A program made the position numbers and the translations under genes. The notes beneath the pieces are model-generated. The model did not search any database and was not told the DNA's origin. It saw nothing but the letters and a program-made list of their open reading frames with translations. DNA of 41,776 nt, taken from positions 1 to 41,776 of the forward strand of contig JAFAJB010000068.1 of assembly GCA_019236395.1 (NCBI GenBank), given 5' to 3'. How positions within the stretch are numbered: the stretch's first letter is position 1; the number at the start of each line of letters is the position of its first letter. Source of the stretch: Cupriavidus sp. GTDB taxonomy: Bacteria; Pseudomonadota; Gammaproteobacteria; Burkholderiales; Burkholderiaceae. Of this stretch, positions 24,273 to 33,029 are shown piece after piece.

Positions 24273-25370
24273 ATGGCTTCCGTGACATTGCGTGGCGTCG
24301 ACAAGCAGTTCGGCGACCAGCACATCATCAAGAACGTATCGGTGGACATTCCCGACGGCGAGTTCTGCGTGCTCGTCGGCCCGAGTGGTTCGGGCAAGTC
24401 CACGCTGCTGCGCATCATCGCCGGCCTCGAGGAAGTGACCGGCGGCAGTGTTCACATTGGCGGTCGCGACGTAACCCGGCTCCATCCGAAGGATCGGGAT
24501 ATCGCGATGGTGTTCCAGAGCTACGCGCTGTATCCGCAGCTCACCGTGCGCGAGAACATGGGTTTCAGCCTCAAGCTGGCCCGTCGCCCCAAGGCCGAGA
24601 TCGAGCGCATCGTGAACGAGATCGCGCGGTCGCTGGCACTGGAGCCGCTGCTCGACCGGTACCCGCGACAACTCTCAGGCGGCCAGCGGCAGCGCGTCGC
24701 CATGGGCCGCGCCATCGTCAGGCAGCCTTCCGTGTTCCTGTTCGACGAGCCGATGTCGAATCTCGATGCCGCATTGCGCCACCACGTGCGCGGCGAGATC
24801 CGCGAGATGTACGAACGCCTGCGCACGACCTGCGTGTATGTGACCCACGATCAGGTCGAGGCCATGACGCTCGCTGATCGCATTGTCGTGCTGCGCGATG
24901 GCCAGGTGGAGCAGGTGGGCACGCCCATTGAGCTCTATGACCGCCCGGTGAACCGCTTCGTTGCCCAGTTCATCGGCGCCCCTGCCATCAACTTCTTTAC
25001 TGGTGTGGCCAGGGTATCCGGCGGCCGGAAGCTGATCCGCTGCGCCGATGGCATCGAGTTCGCGTTGCCCGGCCATCAGCAGGTCGAGGATGGACAGACG
25101 CTCGAATGCGGCGTGCGCCCCAAACATATCAGCGTGGGTGCCCCGGACCACTCGTGCAGCGATGTGGTGTGCCTGGGCGCACGCGTGAAGACCGGCGAGT
25201 TCTATGGCGCGGAGACGCTGCTCGCATGCGACACCCCGGTGGGCACGCTTTCCACAACCGGACGGGACCGTGCCACCTACGGCGCGCGCAATGGCGAGCA
25301 GGTACTTCTGCAGATTCCGTCGGCGCATCTGCACCTGTTCGATCGACATACGGGGCTGCGCGTCAACTGA
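24273..25370 (+). CDS. ABC transporter ATPase (MalK/UgpC-like)
   Basis: The 365-residue product has Walker [10 protein letters not shown], the Q-loop FQSYALYPQ, the signature LSGGQRQR, Walker B VFLFDEP with the D-loop SNLD, and the switch His in VTHD. A C-terminal TOBE-like domain from about residue 240 is typical of CUT1 sugar importers and may receive regulatory signals. CAGGAG lies eight bases before the ATG at 24273; the GTG at 24264 in the track overlaps that site. It completes a full importer with the three preceding genes. Confidence 0.92.
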   Translation: MASVTLRGVDKQFGDQHIIKNVSVDIPDGEFCVLVGPSGSGKSTLLRIIAGLEEVTGGSVHIGGRDVTRLHPKDRDIAMVFQSYALYPQLTVRENMGFSLKLARRPKAEIERIVNEIARSLALEPLLDRYPRQLSGGQRQRVAMGRAIVRQPSVFLFDEPMSNLDAALRHHVRGEIREMYERLRTTCVYVTHDQVEAMTLADRIVVLRDGQVEQVGTPIELYDRPVNRFVAQFIGAPAINFFTGVARVSGGRKLIRCADGIEFALPGHQQVEDGQTLECGVRPKHISVGAPDHSCSDVVCLGARVKTGEFYGAETLLACDTPVGTLSTTGRDRATYGARNGEQVLLQIPSAHLHLFDRHTGLRVN

Positions 25371-25371
25371 A

Positions 25372-25417
25372 GGCGCGTGGACCTGGCATCGGCAGTACGG
25401 CGTATCGAGCACGCGCC
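25372..25417 (+). promoter_or_regulatory. Long-loop inverted repeat between ATPase and porin genes
   Basis: GGCGCGTG (25372-25379) pairs with CACGCGCC (25410-25417) across a 30-base loop, starting one base after the ATPase stop codon. No U-run follows. It may stabilise the upstream mRNA or separate porin expression. Confidence 0.3.
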
Positions 25418-25460
25418 GGGACAACTAGAAGTGCCACACTTGAAAGACGGAGGAAGAGAA

Positions 25461-26708
25461 GTGAACGCCAAGAAGACTGTGTTGTGTGCGGCTGCACTGA
25501 TGTGCATCGCGGCGCATGCCAACGCTCAAAGTTCGGTGACGCTGTATGGGGTGATTGACGGCACGATCGACTACATGCGTGCCAACGGCGCCAACAAGCC
25601 GAACGGCAATGTACCGGGGGTAGTGAGAGAGGACAGCAACAGCTCGCTGTGGGGCTTTCGCGGCAAGGAAGATCTGGGCCGCGGCCTGTCGGCGATCTTT
25701 CAGATCGAGTACGGTTTCAACGTCGACACCGGCTCGGGCCCGAGCGCGCGCGACCAGTTCATCGGCCTGAGCAGTGACGTGGCCGGCACGATCCAGCTGG
25801 GTAACATCACGACGCCGATGCGTGGCCTGGGCGGGAAGACCAACTTCATTCCCGGCAGCACGTCGATTGCGAACAACATCGGCATCATGACGACGTTGAA
25901 CGGCTCGCAGACCAACTTGAACGCGCGCCTGGCCAACTCCGTGATGTACACCACGCCGAACTACGGCGGCTTCTCCGCGCAGGCGGTGATCTCCCCGGGC
26001 GAGGGCGCCCAGGCGCCGACCAATTCGAGCCTGGACAACAAGACGACCCCGGTGGGCCCGAACCTGCAGGGTATGTATGCCTACGGCTTTGGCGCGCAGT
26101 ACTCCCAGAACCGGCTGTACGCGGCCTACGCGTACGAGTCGCGTCGCGGCCAGTCGCTGCTCGGCGCGGGCTCAGGGCTCTCCGGCGCGGCCAGTGCCGG
26201 CATGGGCGTGGCGGCTGCCGGGTATTCGAACGACTGGGAGCATCGCGTCGCAGTGCGCTATGAGGCCAGCTTCATCTCGGCGGGTTCGACGAGCTTCGCG
26301 CTCGGCTGGGACCGCCTTGGCTCGACCGGTACCTTCGGCGCGGGCAAGGCAGCAGGCAACGGCGAAACCTACCGCGATTCGTACAGCATCTCGATCATGC
26401 AGAAGGTGGGGGTTCAGGACTTCATCCTGAACTACGCGTTCGCGCGTCCGCTGCATTGCTCGGGCGCGGCCATCAACGGCCAGTGCTCGGGGGCGCAGGC
26501 ATCGCACACTGGCGCGCAGCAGCTGGTCTTCGCGTACCACTACTGGCTGTCGCCGCGCACGATGCTGCAGGCATACGTCAGCCGCATTCACAACAGCTCG
26601 TTCGCTACGTACGACTATGACGTGAATCCGGTGACGACCGCCGTGGCAAACCGTGCGCCGGGCGCATCGCCGATCGGCGGCGGCATCGGCATCCGCCATT
26701 CGTTCTAA
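25461..26708 (+). CDS. Gram-negative trimeric porin (Burkholderiales type)
   Basis: The 415-residue product has a signal peptide ending NANAQ, the family start SSVTLYGVIDGTIDY, the SRWGFRG-like element SSLWGFRGKEDLGRGLSAIFQIE and a C-terminal Phe (GIRHSF) needed for outer-membrane assembly. It would form a general or substrate-selective channel for acidic sugars. The GTG at 25461 is chosen because GGAGGAAG precedes it and the signal peptide begins there; the track start at 25377 adds a non-signal leader. Its place between importer and enzyme genes suggests it serves substrate entry. Confidence 0.9.
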   Translation: MNAKKTVLCAAALMCIAAHANAQSSVTLYGVIDGTIDYMRANGANKPNGNVPGVVREDSNSSLWGFRGKEDLGRGLSAIFQIEYGFNVDTGSGPSARDQFIGLSSDVAGTIQLGNITTPMRGLGGKTNFIPGSTSIANNIGIMTTLNGSQTNLNARLANSVMYTTPNYGGFSAQAVISPGEGAQAPTNSSLDNKTTPVGPNLQGMYAYGFGAQYSQNRLYAAYAYESRRGQSLLGAGSGLSGAASAGMGVAAAGYSNDWEHRVAVRYEASFISAGSTSFALGWDRLGSTGTFGAGKAAGNGETYRDSYSISIMQKVGVQDFILNYAFARPLHCSGAAINGQCSGAQASHTGAQQLVFAYHYWLSPRTMLQAYVSRIHNSSFATYDYDVNPVTTAVANRAPGASPIGGGIGIRHSF

Positions 26709-26728
26709 CTTCGGGTAAGGGGCATTCC

Positions 26729-27502
26729 ATGCAAGCCAACCGGTTCAAGGCGCAGTTGCTGGCGCGCAAGCAGCAAATCGGGGTCTGGAGCATGCTTGCC
26801 TCCAGCAACGTGGTGGAAGTCCTCACGCAGAGCAGCTACGACTGGATACTGCTTGACACGGAGCATGCCCCTAACGAAGTGCCGATGGTGCTGGAGCAGT
26901 TACGCACCGTCGCGCAGTCCGAAATGTCCGCCATCGTGCGGCCGAGCACGAACGATGCCGTGCAGATCAAGCGTCTGCTCGATATCGGCGCGCAGACGCT
27001 GCTGATCCCGATGGTGGACACCGCGGCCGACGCCAGCATTGCGGCAGCCGCGGTGCACTACCCGCCGCGCGGTGTGCGCGGCGTATCCATGGCCACGCGC
27101 GCGAATCGCTACGGCCGGGATGAAGACTATGCCTGGCGCGCGAACGAGGATATCTGCCTGCTGGTGCAGATCGAAACGCCAACGGGGCTGGCGAACCTCG
27201 AGCGCATCGCAGAGGTCGAGGGTGTCGACGCGATCTTCATCGGTCCGTCTGACCTCGCGGCGACGCTGGGCCACATCGGTGATGTCCGTCACAGGGAAAT
27301 CCAGGCTGCCATCGAGGATGCGCGGCTCAGGGCGGAGCGAATCGGCAAGCCGATCGGCATCCTGATGACCGATCCGGTGCTTGCCGCCCGCTATGTGGAG
27401 CAGGGTTTCGACTACGTCGCCGTGGCGACGGATATTGGTTTGCTGCGCGCCGGGGCCGAAGCACGGCTGAAGGATGCGCGCGGCCTAGTAAAGCAAGGCT
27501 GA
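26729..27502 (+). CDS. garL: 5-keto-4-deoxy-D-glucarate aldolase (HpcH/HpaI family)
   Basis: The 257-residue product is a class II pyruvate aldolase of the HpcH/HpaI family. It shows the catalytic His in DTEHAPN, Arg in AIVRPST, the metal ligands Glu in LLVQIETPTG and Asp in FIGPSDLAATLG, and YPPRGVRGVS. It would split 5-keto-4-deoxy-glucarate to pyruvate and tartronate semialdehyde, feeding the GarR-type reductase. HpaI is a close relative acting on aromatic-pathway substrates; the surrounding dehydratase and reductase genes favour the aldarate role. It follows the porin gene by 20 bases and is nearly joined to the next gene. Confidence 0.85.
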   Translation: MQANRFKAQLLARKQQIGVWSMLASSNVVEVLTQSSYDWILLDTEHAPNEVPMVLEQLRTVAQSEMSAIVRPSTNDAVQIKRLLDIGAQTLLIPMVDTAADASIAAAAVHYPPRGVRGVSMATRANRYGRDEDYAWRANEDICLLVQIETPTGLANLERIAEVEGVDAIFIGPSDLAATLGHIGDVRHREIQAAIEDARLRAERIGKPIGILMTDPVLAARYVEQGFDYVAVATDIGLLRAGAEARLKDARGLVKQG

Positions 27503-27506
27503 GGTG

Positions 27507-28355
27507 ATGATGTCAGAACGATCGATGAACCACGATGCAAAAGCGGGCAAGCCGTTCCGCCGCCTGTTGCTGACCGGCGCTGTCGGCAATCTTGGTCGCC
27601 AGTTGCGCGGGGCGCTGGCGGCATGGGCGGAAGTCGTCCGCGTCAGCGACATCGCGCCGCTCGGCCAATTGGCCGAGCATGAGGAAGGGATCGTTGCGGA
27701 TCTGGCCGATCGCGATGCGGTGTACCGCATGCTCGAAGGCGTCGACGCCGTGATCCATCTCGGTGGCATCTCGGTGGAAGCGCCGTTCGATGCGCTGATG
27801 GAGAGCAACATCAGGGGTCTGTACAACCTCTACTCCGCAGCGCAGAAGCATGGTGTGAAGCGGGTGCTGTACGCCAGCTCGAATCATGCGGTGGGCTTCC
27901 ACCCGGTCACCGAAGTGGTCGATATCGATGCACCGCTGCGGCCTGACTGCCTGTACGGCGTCACCAAGTGCTTTGGCGAGGCCCTGTCGCGCTACTACTA
28001 CGACCGCTTCGGGCTCGAAACGGTGTGCATGCGTATCGGCTCGTCGTTCGAAGCGCCGAAGAACCCGCGCATGCTGGTGACCTACCTGAGCTATCGCGAC
28101 TTCATCGAACTGGTGCGTTGCGCGCTGTTCACCAACCGCGTCGGCCACGCCATCGTCTACGGTGTGTCGGACAACCGCGTCAAATGGGTCGATAACACGA
28201 AGGCGGCCTTTCTTGGCTTCAGGCCTCAGGACAGCTCGATGGACTACGAGCATCTGTTCCCGGTCGCGGCGCCGAGCCAGGAGTTCAACGATCCAACACA
28301 ACGGTTCCAGGGCGGCCCGTTCGTGCTGGCCGGGCCGATGGAGCCGGACGCCTGA
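27507..28355 (+). CDS. udh: Uronate dehydrogenase
   Basis: The 282-residue product belongs to the extended SDR group: cofactor motif LLLTGAVGNLGRQLR, HLGGISVE, the SSNHAVGFHP stretch characteristic of uronate dehydrogenases, and YGVTKCFGEAL as YxxxK. It oxidises D-glucuronate or D-galacturonate with NAD+ to the aldaro-1,5-lactone, the first oxidative step of this route. Starts at 27507, 27510 or 27525 are possible, the last giving a length closer to characterised enzymes. The gene begins a few bases after the aldolase stop and is two bases before the lactonase gene. Confidence 0.88.
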   Translation: MMSERSMNHDAKAGKPFRRLLLTGAVGNLGRQLRGALAAWAEVVRVSDIAPLGQLAEHEEGIVADLADRDAVYRMLEGVDAVIHLGGISVEAPFDALMESNIRGLYNLYSAAQKHGVKRVLYASSNHAVGFHPVTEVVDIDAPLRPDCLYGVTKCFGEALSRYYYDRFGLETVCMRIGSSFEAPKNPRMLVTYLSYRDFIELVRCALFTNRVGHAIVYGVSDNRVKWVDNTKAAFLGFRPQDSSMDYEHLFPVAAPSQEFNDPTQRFQGGPFVLAGPMEPDA

Positions 28356-28357
28356 TC

Positions 28358-29275
28358 ATGCCGATGCAATGCCAAGTGGAGCGCGTGGGCGCAATGGGAC
28401 AGGCGCCGGCCTCGGTCGGCGAGAGCCCGGTGTGGCGGGCGGCCGAGGGTGCGCTGTACTGGGTCGATATCCCGGCGCAGAAAATCGTTCGCCTGCAAGT
28501 TGAAACCGGTGCACGCACGGAGTGGATGCTGCCTGAGAAGGTGGCGTGTATCGCGTTCGATCGCAACGGTACGGTGCTGGCGGGCATGGAGAGCGGCCTG
28601 TTCGCGGTGGATCTGTCAGCGGCGAAGTTGGGTGACCAGCCCGTACCGGTGCGCAAGCTGGCCGCTCCGGCGTTTCCGGCCGAGAACATGCGCTTCAACG
28701 ATGGACGCTGTGATCGCCAGGGCAGGTTCTGGGCGGGCACCATGGTGCAGGACATGGCCGCGGCCAACCCTGCCGGGGGGCTCTTTCGCTTCGATGCCGA
28801 TGGCGTGCTGTCCGAGCCGGTCATCGACCAGCTGATCGTCCAGAATGGCCTGGCCTGGTCGCCGGACGGCGGCACGATGTACCTGTCGGATTCGCATCCG
28901 TCGCGACGCCTGATCTGGGCGTTCGACTACGACATCGATGCGGGCTTGCCGCGGAACCGCCGCGTATTCGCCGACCTGCACCATCATGCGGGACGCCCCG
29001 ATGGCGCGGCAGTCGATGCCGATGGCTGCTACTGGATCTGTGCAAACGATGCCGGGCTGCTGCTGCGCTTCACGCCGGAAGGACGGCTCGATCGCAGCAT
29101 CGCGGTGCCTGCGAAGAAGCCGGCCATGTGCGCGTTCGGCGGCGACGATCTGGGAACACTGTTCGTTACGTCGATCCGCCCGCCCGCTGATGCCAGCGAG
29201 CATGACGGCCACGTCTTCGCGCTTCGCCCGGGCGTGTGCGGATTGCCTGAGCCCGAGCACGCGGGGGTCCTGTGA
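28358..29275 (+). CDS. SMP-30/gluconolactonase-type aldarolactonase
   Basis: The 305-residue product has the SMP-30 six-bladed propeller signatures: a metal Glu in VGESPVW, the NDGRCDRQGRFWAGTM block, NGLAWSPDG and PDGAAVDADGCYW, which together place the metal site residues. It would open the lactone produced by uronate dehydrogenase to the free aldarate, preventing a bottleneck before the dehydratase. There is no signal peptide, so it is cytoplasmic. It sits directly after udh and its stop overlaps the GTG start of the lyase-like gene (GTGA). Confidence 0.88.
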   Translation: MPMQCQVERVGAMGQAPASVGESPVWRAAEGALYWVDIPAQKIVRLQVETGARTEWMLPEKVACIAFDRNGTVLAGMESGLFAVDLSAAKLGDQPVPVRKLAAPAFPAENMRFNDGRCDRQGRFWAGTMVQDMAAANPAGGLFRFDADGVLSEPVIDQLIVQNGLAWSPDGGTMYLSDSHPSRRLIWAFDYDIDAGLPRNRRVFADLHHHAGRPDGAAVDADGCYWICANDAGLLLRFTPEGRLDRSIAVPAKKPAMCAFGGDDLGTLFVTSIRPPADASEHDGHVFALRPGVCGLPEPEHAGVL

Positions 29276-30366
29276 GCGGCGGCCGGTACTTCAGCGAGCG
29301 CCGGCGACTGCTGCGCGGGCTTGCCATGGCGCCGGCGCTGCTACTGCCGGGCATGGGGCGGGCTGCGGTGGTCGATCCAGCGGCAACGTTCGTCCTGACG
29401 CCTGCGGGACGCTCCGCATCGTTGGCATCGCACGTGCCCGCCGATGTTGCGCGCCATCTGATCGCCGAAGCCGATACCCAACTTGCTCGCGGCATGAACG
29501 TGCGGGCAGTCGTGCACACGCAGGGATTGCTGCCACATGAGGGCGACCGCGATGCGAGTCTGCTGGCGCAGGAAGACTGGCGGCAGACGCTGACGCAGGC
29601 GCTGGCGTACCGTGTGAGCCGCGTCGATGCCTATGGCGAGAAGGCTGCCGCATACATCGAAGCGTGGTTGCCGGCTTACCGCTCATCCGCCAATCCCGTC
29701 GACGAGGCGGATCTGGTCCGCTTCCTGTTCGGTCTCGATCTGGTACGGGACCGGCTGCGCCGCCCGGTCGCAGCGCTGGTGCAGCCGTTCGGCGCCGATC
29801 TGGCACAGGCCTATCTCGACCCCGGCCGCCGCGTTGGCGACGGTACGACGCTGCTGAACAACTGGCATAGCCATCGCGTGAAGCTGGCTACGGCAGGCGC
29901 ATACCTGAGCGGCCGCCGTGCGTTGATCGACGACGCCAGGGCCGCGTTCATGGCCCATGTGGCGAGCAACGTGCGCGACGACGGCAGCACCTACGATTTC
30001 GCGCAGCGCGATGCCATGCACTATGTTGTCTATACCCTGGAGCCGCTGCTGATGGCGGCATCGATGGCCCGGGCGCATGGTGACGACTGGTATGGCGCAC
30101 CGGAGATTGCCGGGCGCCTGCCGAGCGCGCTGGAGTGGCTCGGGCCGTACGCGCGCGGCGAGCGCGAGCACGAAGAGTTCGTGCGCAGCACCGTCAAGTT
30201 CGACGCAAGACGTGCCGCTGCGCATGTGAAGGGATACTCGGGTCTTTGGCAGCCGGATGAGGCGGCGGACCTGTACTGGATTGCTGCGCATCTGGATGCG
30301 CGGTTCGCCCCGATGGCAGCCCGCCTCCAGGCCCGGCCGACAACGCGGGCGCTGTTTGCAAGGTAG
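29272..30366 (+). CDS. Alginate-lyase-like (PL5-type) exported protein
   Basis: The 364-residue product resembles the alginate_lyase (PF05426) fold: NNWHSHRVKLATAGAYLSG in the position of the catalytic Asn/His segment, and DGSTYDFAQRDAMHYVVYT before LEPLLMAA, which supplies candidate Arg and Tyr residues. Enzymes of this group cleave polyuronates by beta-elimination; some act on polyglucuronate. The N-terminus (ERRRLLRGLAMAPALLLPG) has a twin-arginine-like pattern, so export to the periplasm is likely. It starts at GTG inside the lactonase stop (GTGA overlap), so translation is coupled. The catalytic segment differs from the classic NNHxYW, so substrate and even activity are uncertain. Confidence 0.65.
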   Translation: MSGGRYFSERRRLLRGLAMAPALLLPGMGRAAVVDPAATFVLTPAGRSASLASHVPADVARHLIAEADTQLARGMNVRAVVHTQGLLPHEGDRDASLLAQEDWRQTLTQALAYRVSRVDAYGEKAAAYIEAWLPAYRSSANPVDEADLVRFLFGLDLVRDRLRRPVAALVQPFGADLAQAYLDPGRRVGDGTTLLNNWHSHRVKLATAGAYLSGRRALIDDARAAFMAHVASNVRDDGSTYDFAQRDAMHYVVYTLEPLLMAASMARAHGDDWYGAPEIAGRLPSALEWLGPYARGEREHEEFVRSTVKFDARRAAAHVKGYSGLWQPDEAADLYWIAAHLDARFAPMAARLQARPTTRALFAR

Positions 30367-30376
30367 GAAGAAGGTC

Positions 30377-31669
30377 ATGCATTTCAAGGTAAAGGGACTC
30401 AGGTGGTGGATGATTGGCCTGCTGACGCTAGGCACGGTCATGAACTACCTGGCACGCAGTTCGCTGAGCGTGGCGGCGCCCACCGTCATGCAGGCATTGC
30501 AGATCGACACCCATCACTACGGCTGGATCACGGGCGCATTCCTGCTCATGTACCCGATCGGCGCCCCCCTGACCGGCTACCTGATGGACCGGGTGGGGCT
30601 GCGCATCGGCTTTCTGATCTGCGGCGTGGCCTGGTCGTTGATCTGCATGGCGCACGGGTTCGTGAGTGGATGGATCGGGCTGGTGGTGCTGCGCGGCCTG
30701 CTGGGGCTGGCTGAATCGGCATTCATCCCGGCCGGCATGCGCGCCACCGCTTACTGGTTCCCGGCGCGCGAACGCGGCTTTGCAGCAGGCGTATTCAACC
30801 TTGGCACCTCACTGGGCGCGATCGTGGCGCCGCCGCTGATCGCCTGGTCGATCTTCCGGTTCAGCTGGGAAGCGGCGTTCATCATCGCCGGCGGCATGAG
30901 CCTGGGCTGGGCCGTGTTGTGGCTGCTGTTCTACCAGCATCCGGACCGCCACAAGGCATTGTCTAAGGAAGAGGCCACCTATATCGCGGACGGGCAGGAT
31001 GCGCAGCCCGAGCCCGAGAAGCGCGAGCGCACGCCGATCCGCAGCATTCTCAAGCAGCGCAACTTCTGGGGAATCGCGCTGCCCCGATTCTTCGCCGATC
31101 CCGTGTGGGGCACGCTGAACTACTGGATGCCGCTCTACCTGTACCAGGCGAGAGGTTTCGATCTCAAGACCATCGCGCTGACCGCGTGGCTGCCGTTCGT
31201 GGCCGCCGATCTTGGCTGCATGATGGGCGGCACGGTTTCGGCATGGCTGCACAAGCGGTTCGGCACGCCATTCGTCAATGGCAAGCGCATCACGTTCACG
31301 TTGGGGGCGTTGCTGATGGTTGGCATGGCCGGGGTCGGGTTTGTGGATAGCCCGGCAGTGGCGATCTTCCTGCTGTGTCTGGGCGGATTCGCGCACCAGA
31401 CGCTGTCGATCAGCGTGATCTCGCTGTCGGCGGACCTGTTCCCGCGCCGCCAGGTGGCTACCGTCACGGGCATGGCGAGCTTTGTCTCCGGTCTGGGCAA
31501 TCTCGCTTTCACGTTGACGATTGGCGCGCTGGTCAGCGTGATCGGCTACGCACCGTTCTTCGTCGCGCTTGGCTGTGGCGACCTGATCGGCATGGTCCTG
31601 CTGTGGACGCTGGTGAAGCCGGGCGGCCTGACACAGACGCGTCCGGCGACTGCCGCGGCGCAGACCTGA
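30377..31669 (+). CDS. MFS transporter, hexuronate/aldarate type (ACS family)
   Basis: The 430-residue product has about twelve membrane spans and N-terminal features of the anion:cation symporter family (MNYLARSSLSVAAPTVMQAL, then MYPIGAPLTGYLMDRVGLR, the MFS loop 2-3 motif), similar to ExuT, GudP and related carriers. It would import hexuronate or aldarate by proton symport. AGGAAGAAGG precedes the ATG at 30377 closely; the track's start lies inside the lyase-like gene. It is 10 bases after the lyase-like gene. With the ABC importer, the locus has two independent uptake routes. Confidence 0.88.
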   Translation: MHFKVKGLRWWMIGLLTLGTVMNYLARSSLSVAAPTVMQALQIDTHHYGWITGAFLLMYPIGAPLTGYLMDRVGLRIGFLICGVAWSLICMAHGFVSGWIGLVVLRGLLGLAESAFIPAGMRATAYWFPARERGFAAGVFNLGTSLGAIVAPPLIAWSIFRFSWEAAFIIAGGMSLGWAVLWLLFYQHPDRHKALSKEEATYIADGQDAQPEPEKRERTPIRSILKQRNFWGIALPRFFADPVWGTLNYWMPLYLYQARGFDLKTIALTAWLPFVAADLGCMMGGTVSAWLHKRFGTPFVNGKRITFTLGALLMVGMAGVGFVDSPAVAIFLLCLGGFAHQTLSISVISLSADLFPRRQVATVTGMASFVSGLGNLAFTLTIGALVSVIGYAPFFVALGCGDLIGMVLLWTLVKPGGLTQTRPATAAAQT

Positions 31670-31688
31670 CGCACCGGAGTCTTTGTCC

Positions 31689-33029
31689 ATGGACCCGCGA
31701 GACTTCCTGCGGCGGATGTTTGCCGCCGCCATCGAAGCAGCACAACCGGCGCACTGCGTGCCGCCGCACCTCGCCGATATCAAGGCCAGGCGGCTGGTGG
31801 TGATCGGCGCCGGCAAGGCCTCCGCCGCAATGGCGCGCGCCGTGGAAGCCCACTGGGACGGGCCGTTGAGCGGCCTCGTGGTGACGCGCGACGGCTACGC
31901 GGTGCCGTGCGAGCATATCGAGATCGCCGAGGCATCCCATCCAGTGCCGAACGCGGCAGGCTTCAACGCCGCACGGCGCATGCTCGACCTCGTGAGCGGC
32001 CTCGGCGTGGACGATACCGTGCTGTGCCTGATCTCGGGCGGCGGCTCGTCCTTGCTGCCGCTGCCGATTACCGGCCTCACGCTCGAAGACAAGCAGGCGA
32101 TCAATCGCGCGCTGCTGGCCAGCGGTGCCACCATCAGCGAGATGAACTGCGTGCGGCGCCATCTGTCCGCCATCAAGGGCGGACGGCTGGCCGCGGCCTG
32201 CCATCCCGCGCGTGTCGTCACGCTGGTGATGTCCGATGTGCCGGGCGACAACCCGTGCGACATCGCCTCGGGTCCCACCGTCGGCGATCCCAGCACATGC
32301 GCCGATGCACTGGAGATCATCGACCGCTACCGTATTCCTGTGCCAGACGCTGTGCGCGACCTGCTCCTCAGTGGCCGTGCGGAGTCGGTGTTCCCGGACG
32401 ATGTGCGCCTGTCGGGCAGCGAGGTGCGGATGATCGCCACGCCGCAGATGGCACTCGAGGCCGCCGCACGCGTGGCCGAGGCCGCAGGCATTCCCGCCCA
32501 TGTCCTCGGCAATGCCATCGAAGGAGAGGCACGCGAGGTCGGCACAGTCATGGCCGGCATCGCCCGCCAGGCGAACCGCCTGGGCCAGCCATTCACCACG
32601 CCCTGCGTGCTGCTGTCGAGCGGCGAGACATCGGTGACGGTGCGCGGCAACGGTCGTGGCGGGCGCAACGTGGAGTTTCTGCTTGCACTTGGCATCGCCC
32701 TGGCGGGGGAGCCCGGCGTTCATGCCATCGCGGGCGATACGGATGGCGTTGACGGGCTCGAGGAAATCGCCGGTGCGCTGCTCGCGCCGGACACGCTGGC
32801 CCGCGCGCGGGCCAGGAGCATCCACCCGATCGCTGCACTCGGCAACAACGACGGCCATGGTTTTTTTGGCGCGCTCGGCGATTCTGTCATCACCGGCCCG
32901 ACGCTGACAAACGTCAACGACTTCCGTGCGGTGCTGGTGCTTGGCCCGGACGGCTGCTGGCCTGCGGCGCGCGATGCCACAGCCGCCGGAAGATCAGCAG
33001 GTGCAGATGCACGAGCAGCGGCACGATGA
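31689..33029 (+). CDS. Glycerate 2-kinase (MOFRL/GckA-TtuD family)
   Basis: The 446-residue product has the N-terminal DUF4147 region (VVIGAGKASAAMARAVE, CLISGGGSSLLPLP, NCVRRHLSAIKGGRLA) and the C-terminal MOFRL domain (SSGETSVTVRGNGRGGRNVE, AGDTDGVDG). It converts D-glycerate to 2-phosphoglycerate, the last step of the pathway. After the usual family ending VNDFRAVLVL it continues for about 28 residues of Ala-rich sequence, overlapping the convergent membrane-protein gene by 116 bases; this extension looks non-native, perhaps from loss of the original stop. The ATG at 31689 is preferred over the track's TTG at 31683. Confidence 0.9.
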   Translation: MDPRDFLRRMFAAAIEAAQPAHCVPPHLADIKARRLVVIGAGKASAAMARAVEAHWDGPLSGLVVTRDGYAVPCEHIEIAEASHPVPNAAGFNAARRMLDLVSGLGVDDTVLCLISGGGSSLLPLPITGLTLEDKQAINRALLASGATISEMNCVRRHLSAIKGGRLAAACHPARVVTLVMSDVPGDNPCDIASGPTVGDPSTCADALEIIDRYRIPVPDAVRDLLLSGRAESVFPDDVRLSGSEVRMIATPQMALEAAARVAEAAGIPAHVLGNAIEGEAREVGTVMAGIARQANRLGQPFTTPCVLLSSGETSVTVRGNGRGGRNVEFLLALGIALAGEPGVHAIAGDTDGVDGLEEIAGALLAPDTLARARARSIHPIAALGNNDGHGFFGALGDSVITGPTLTNVNDFRAVLVLGPDGCWPAARDATAAGRSAGADARAAAR

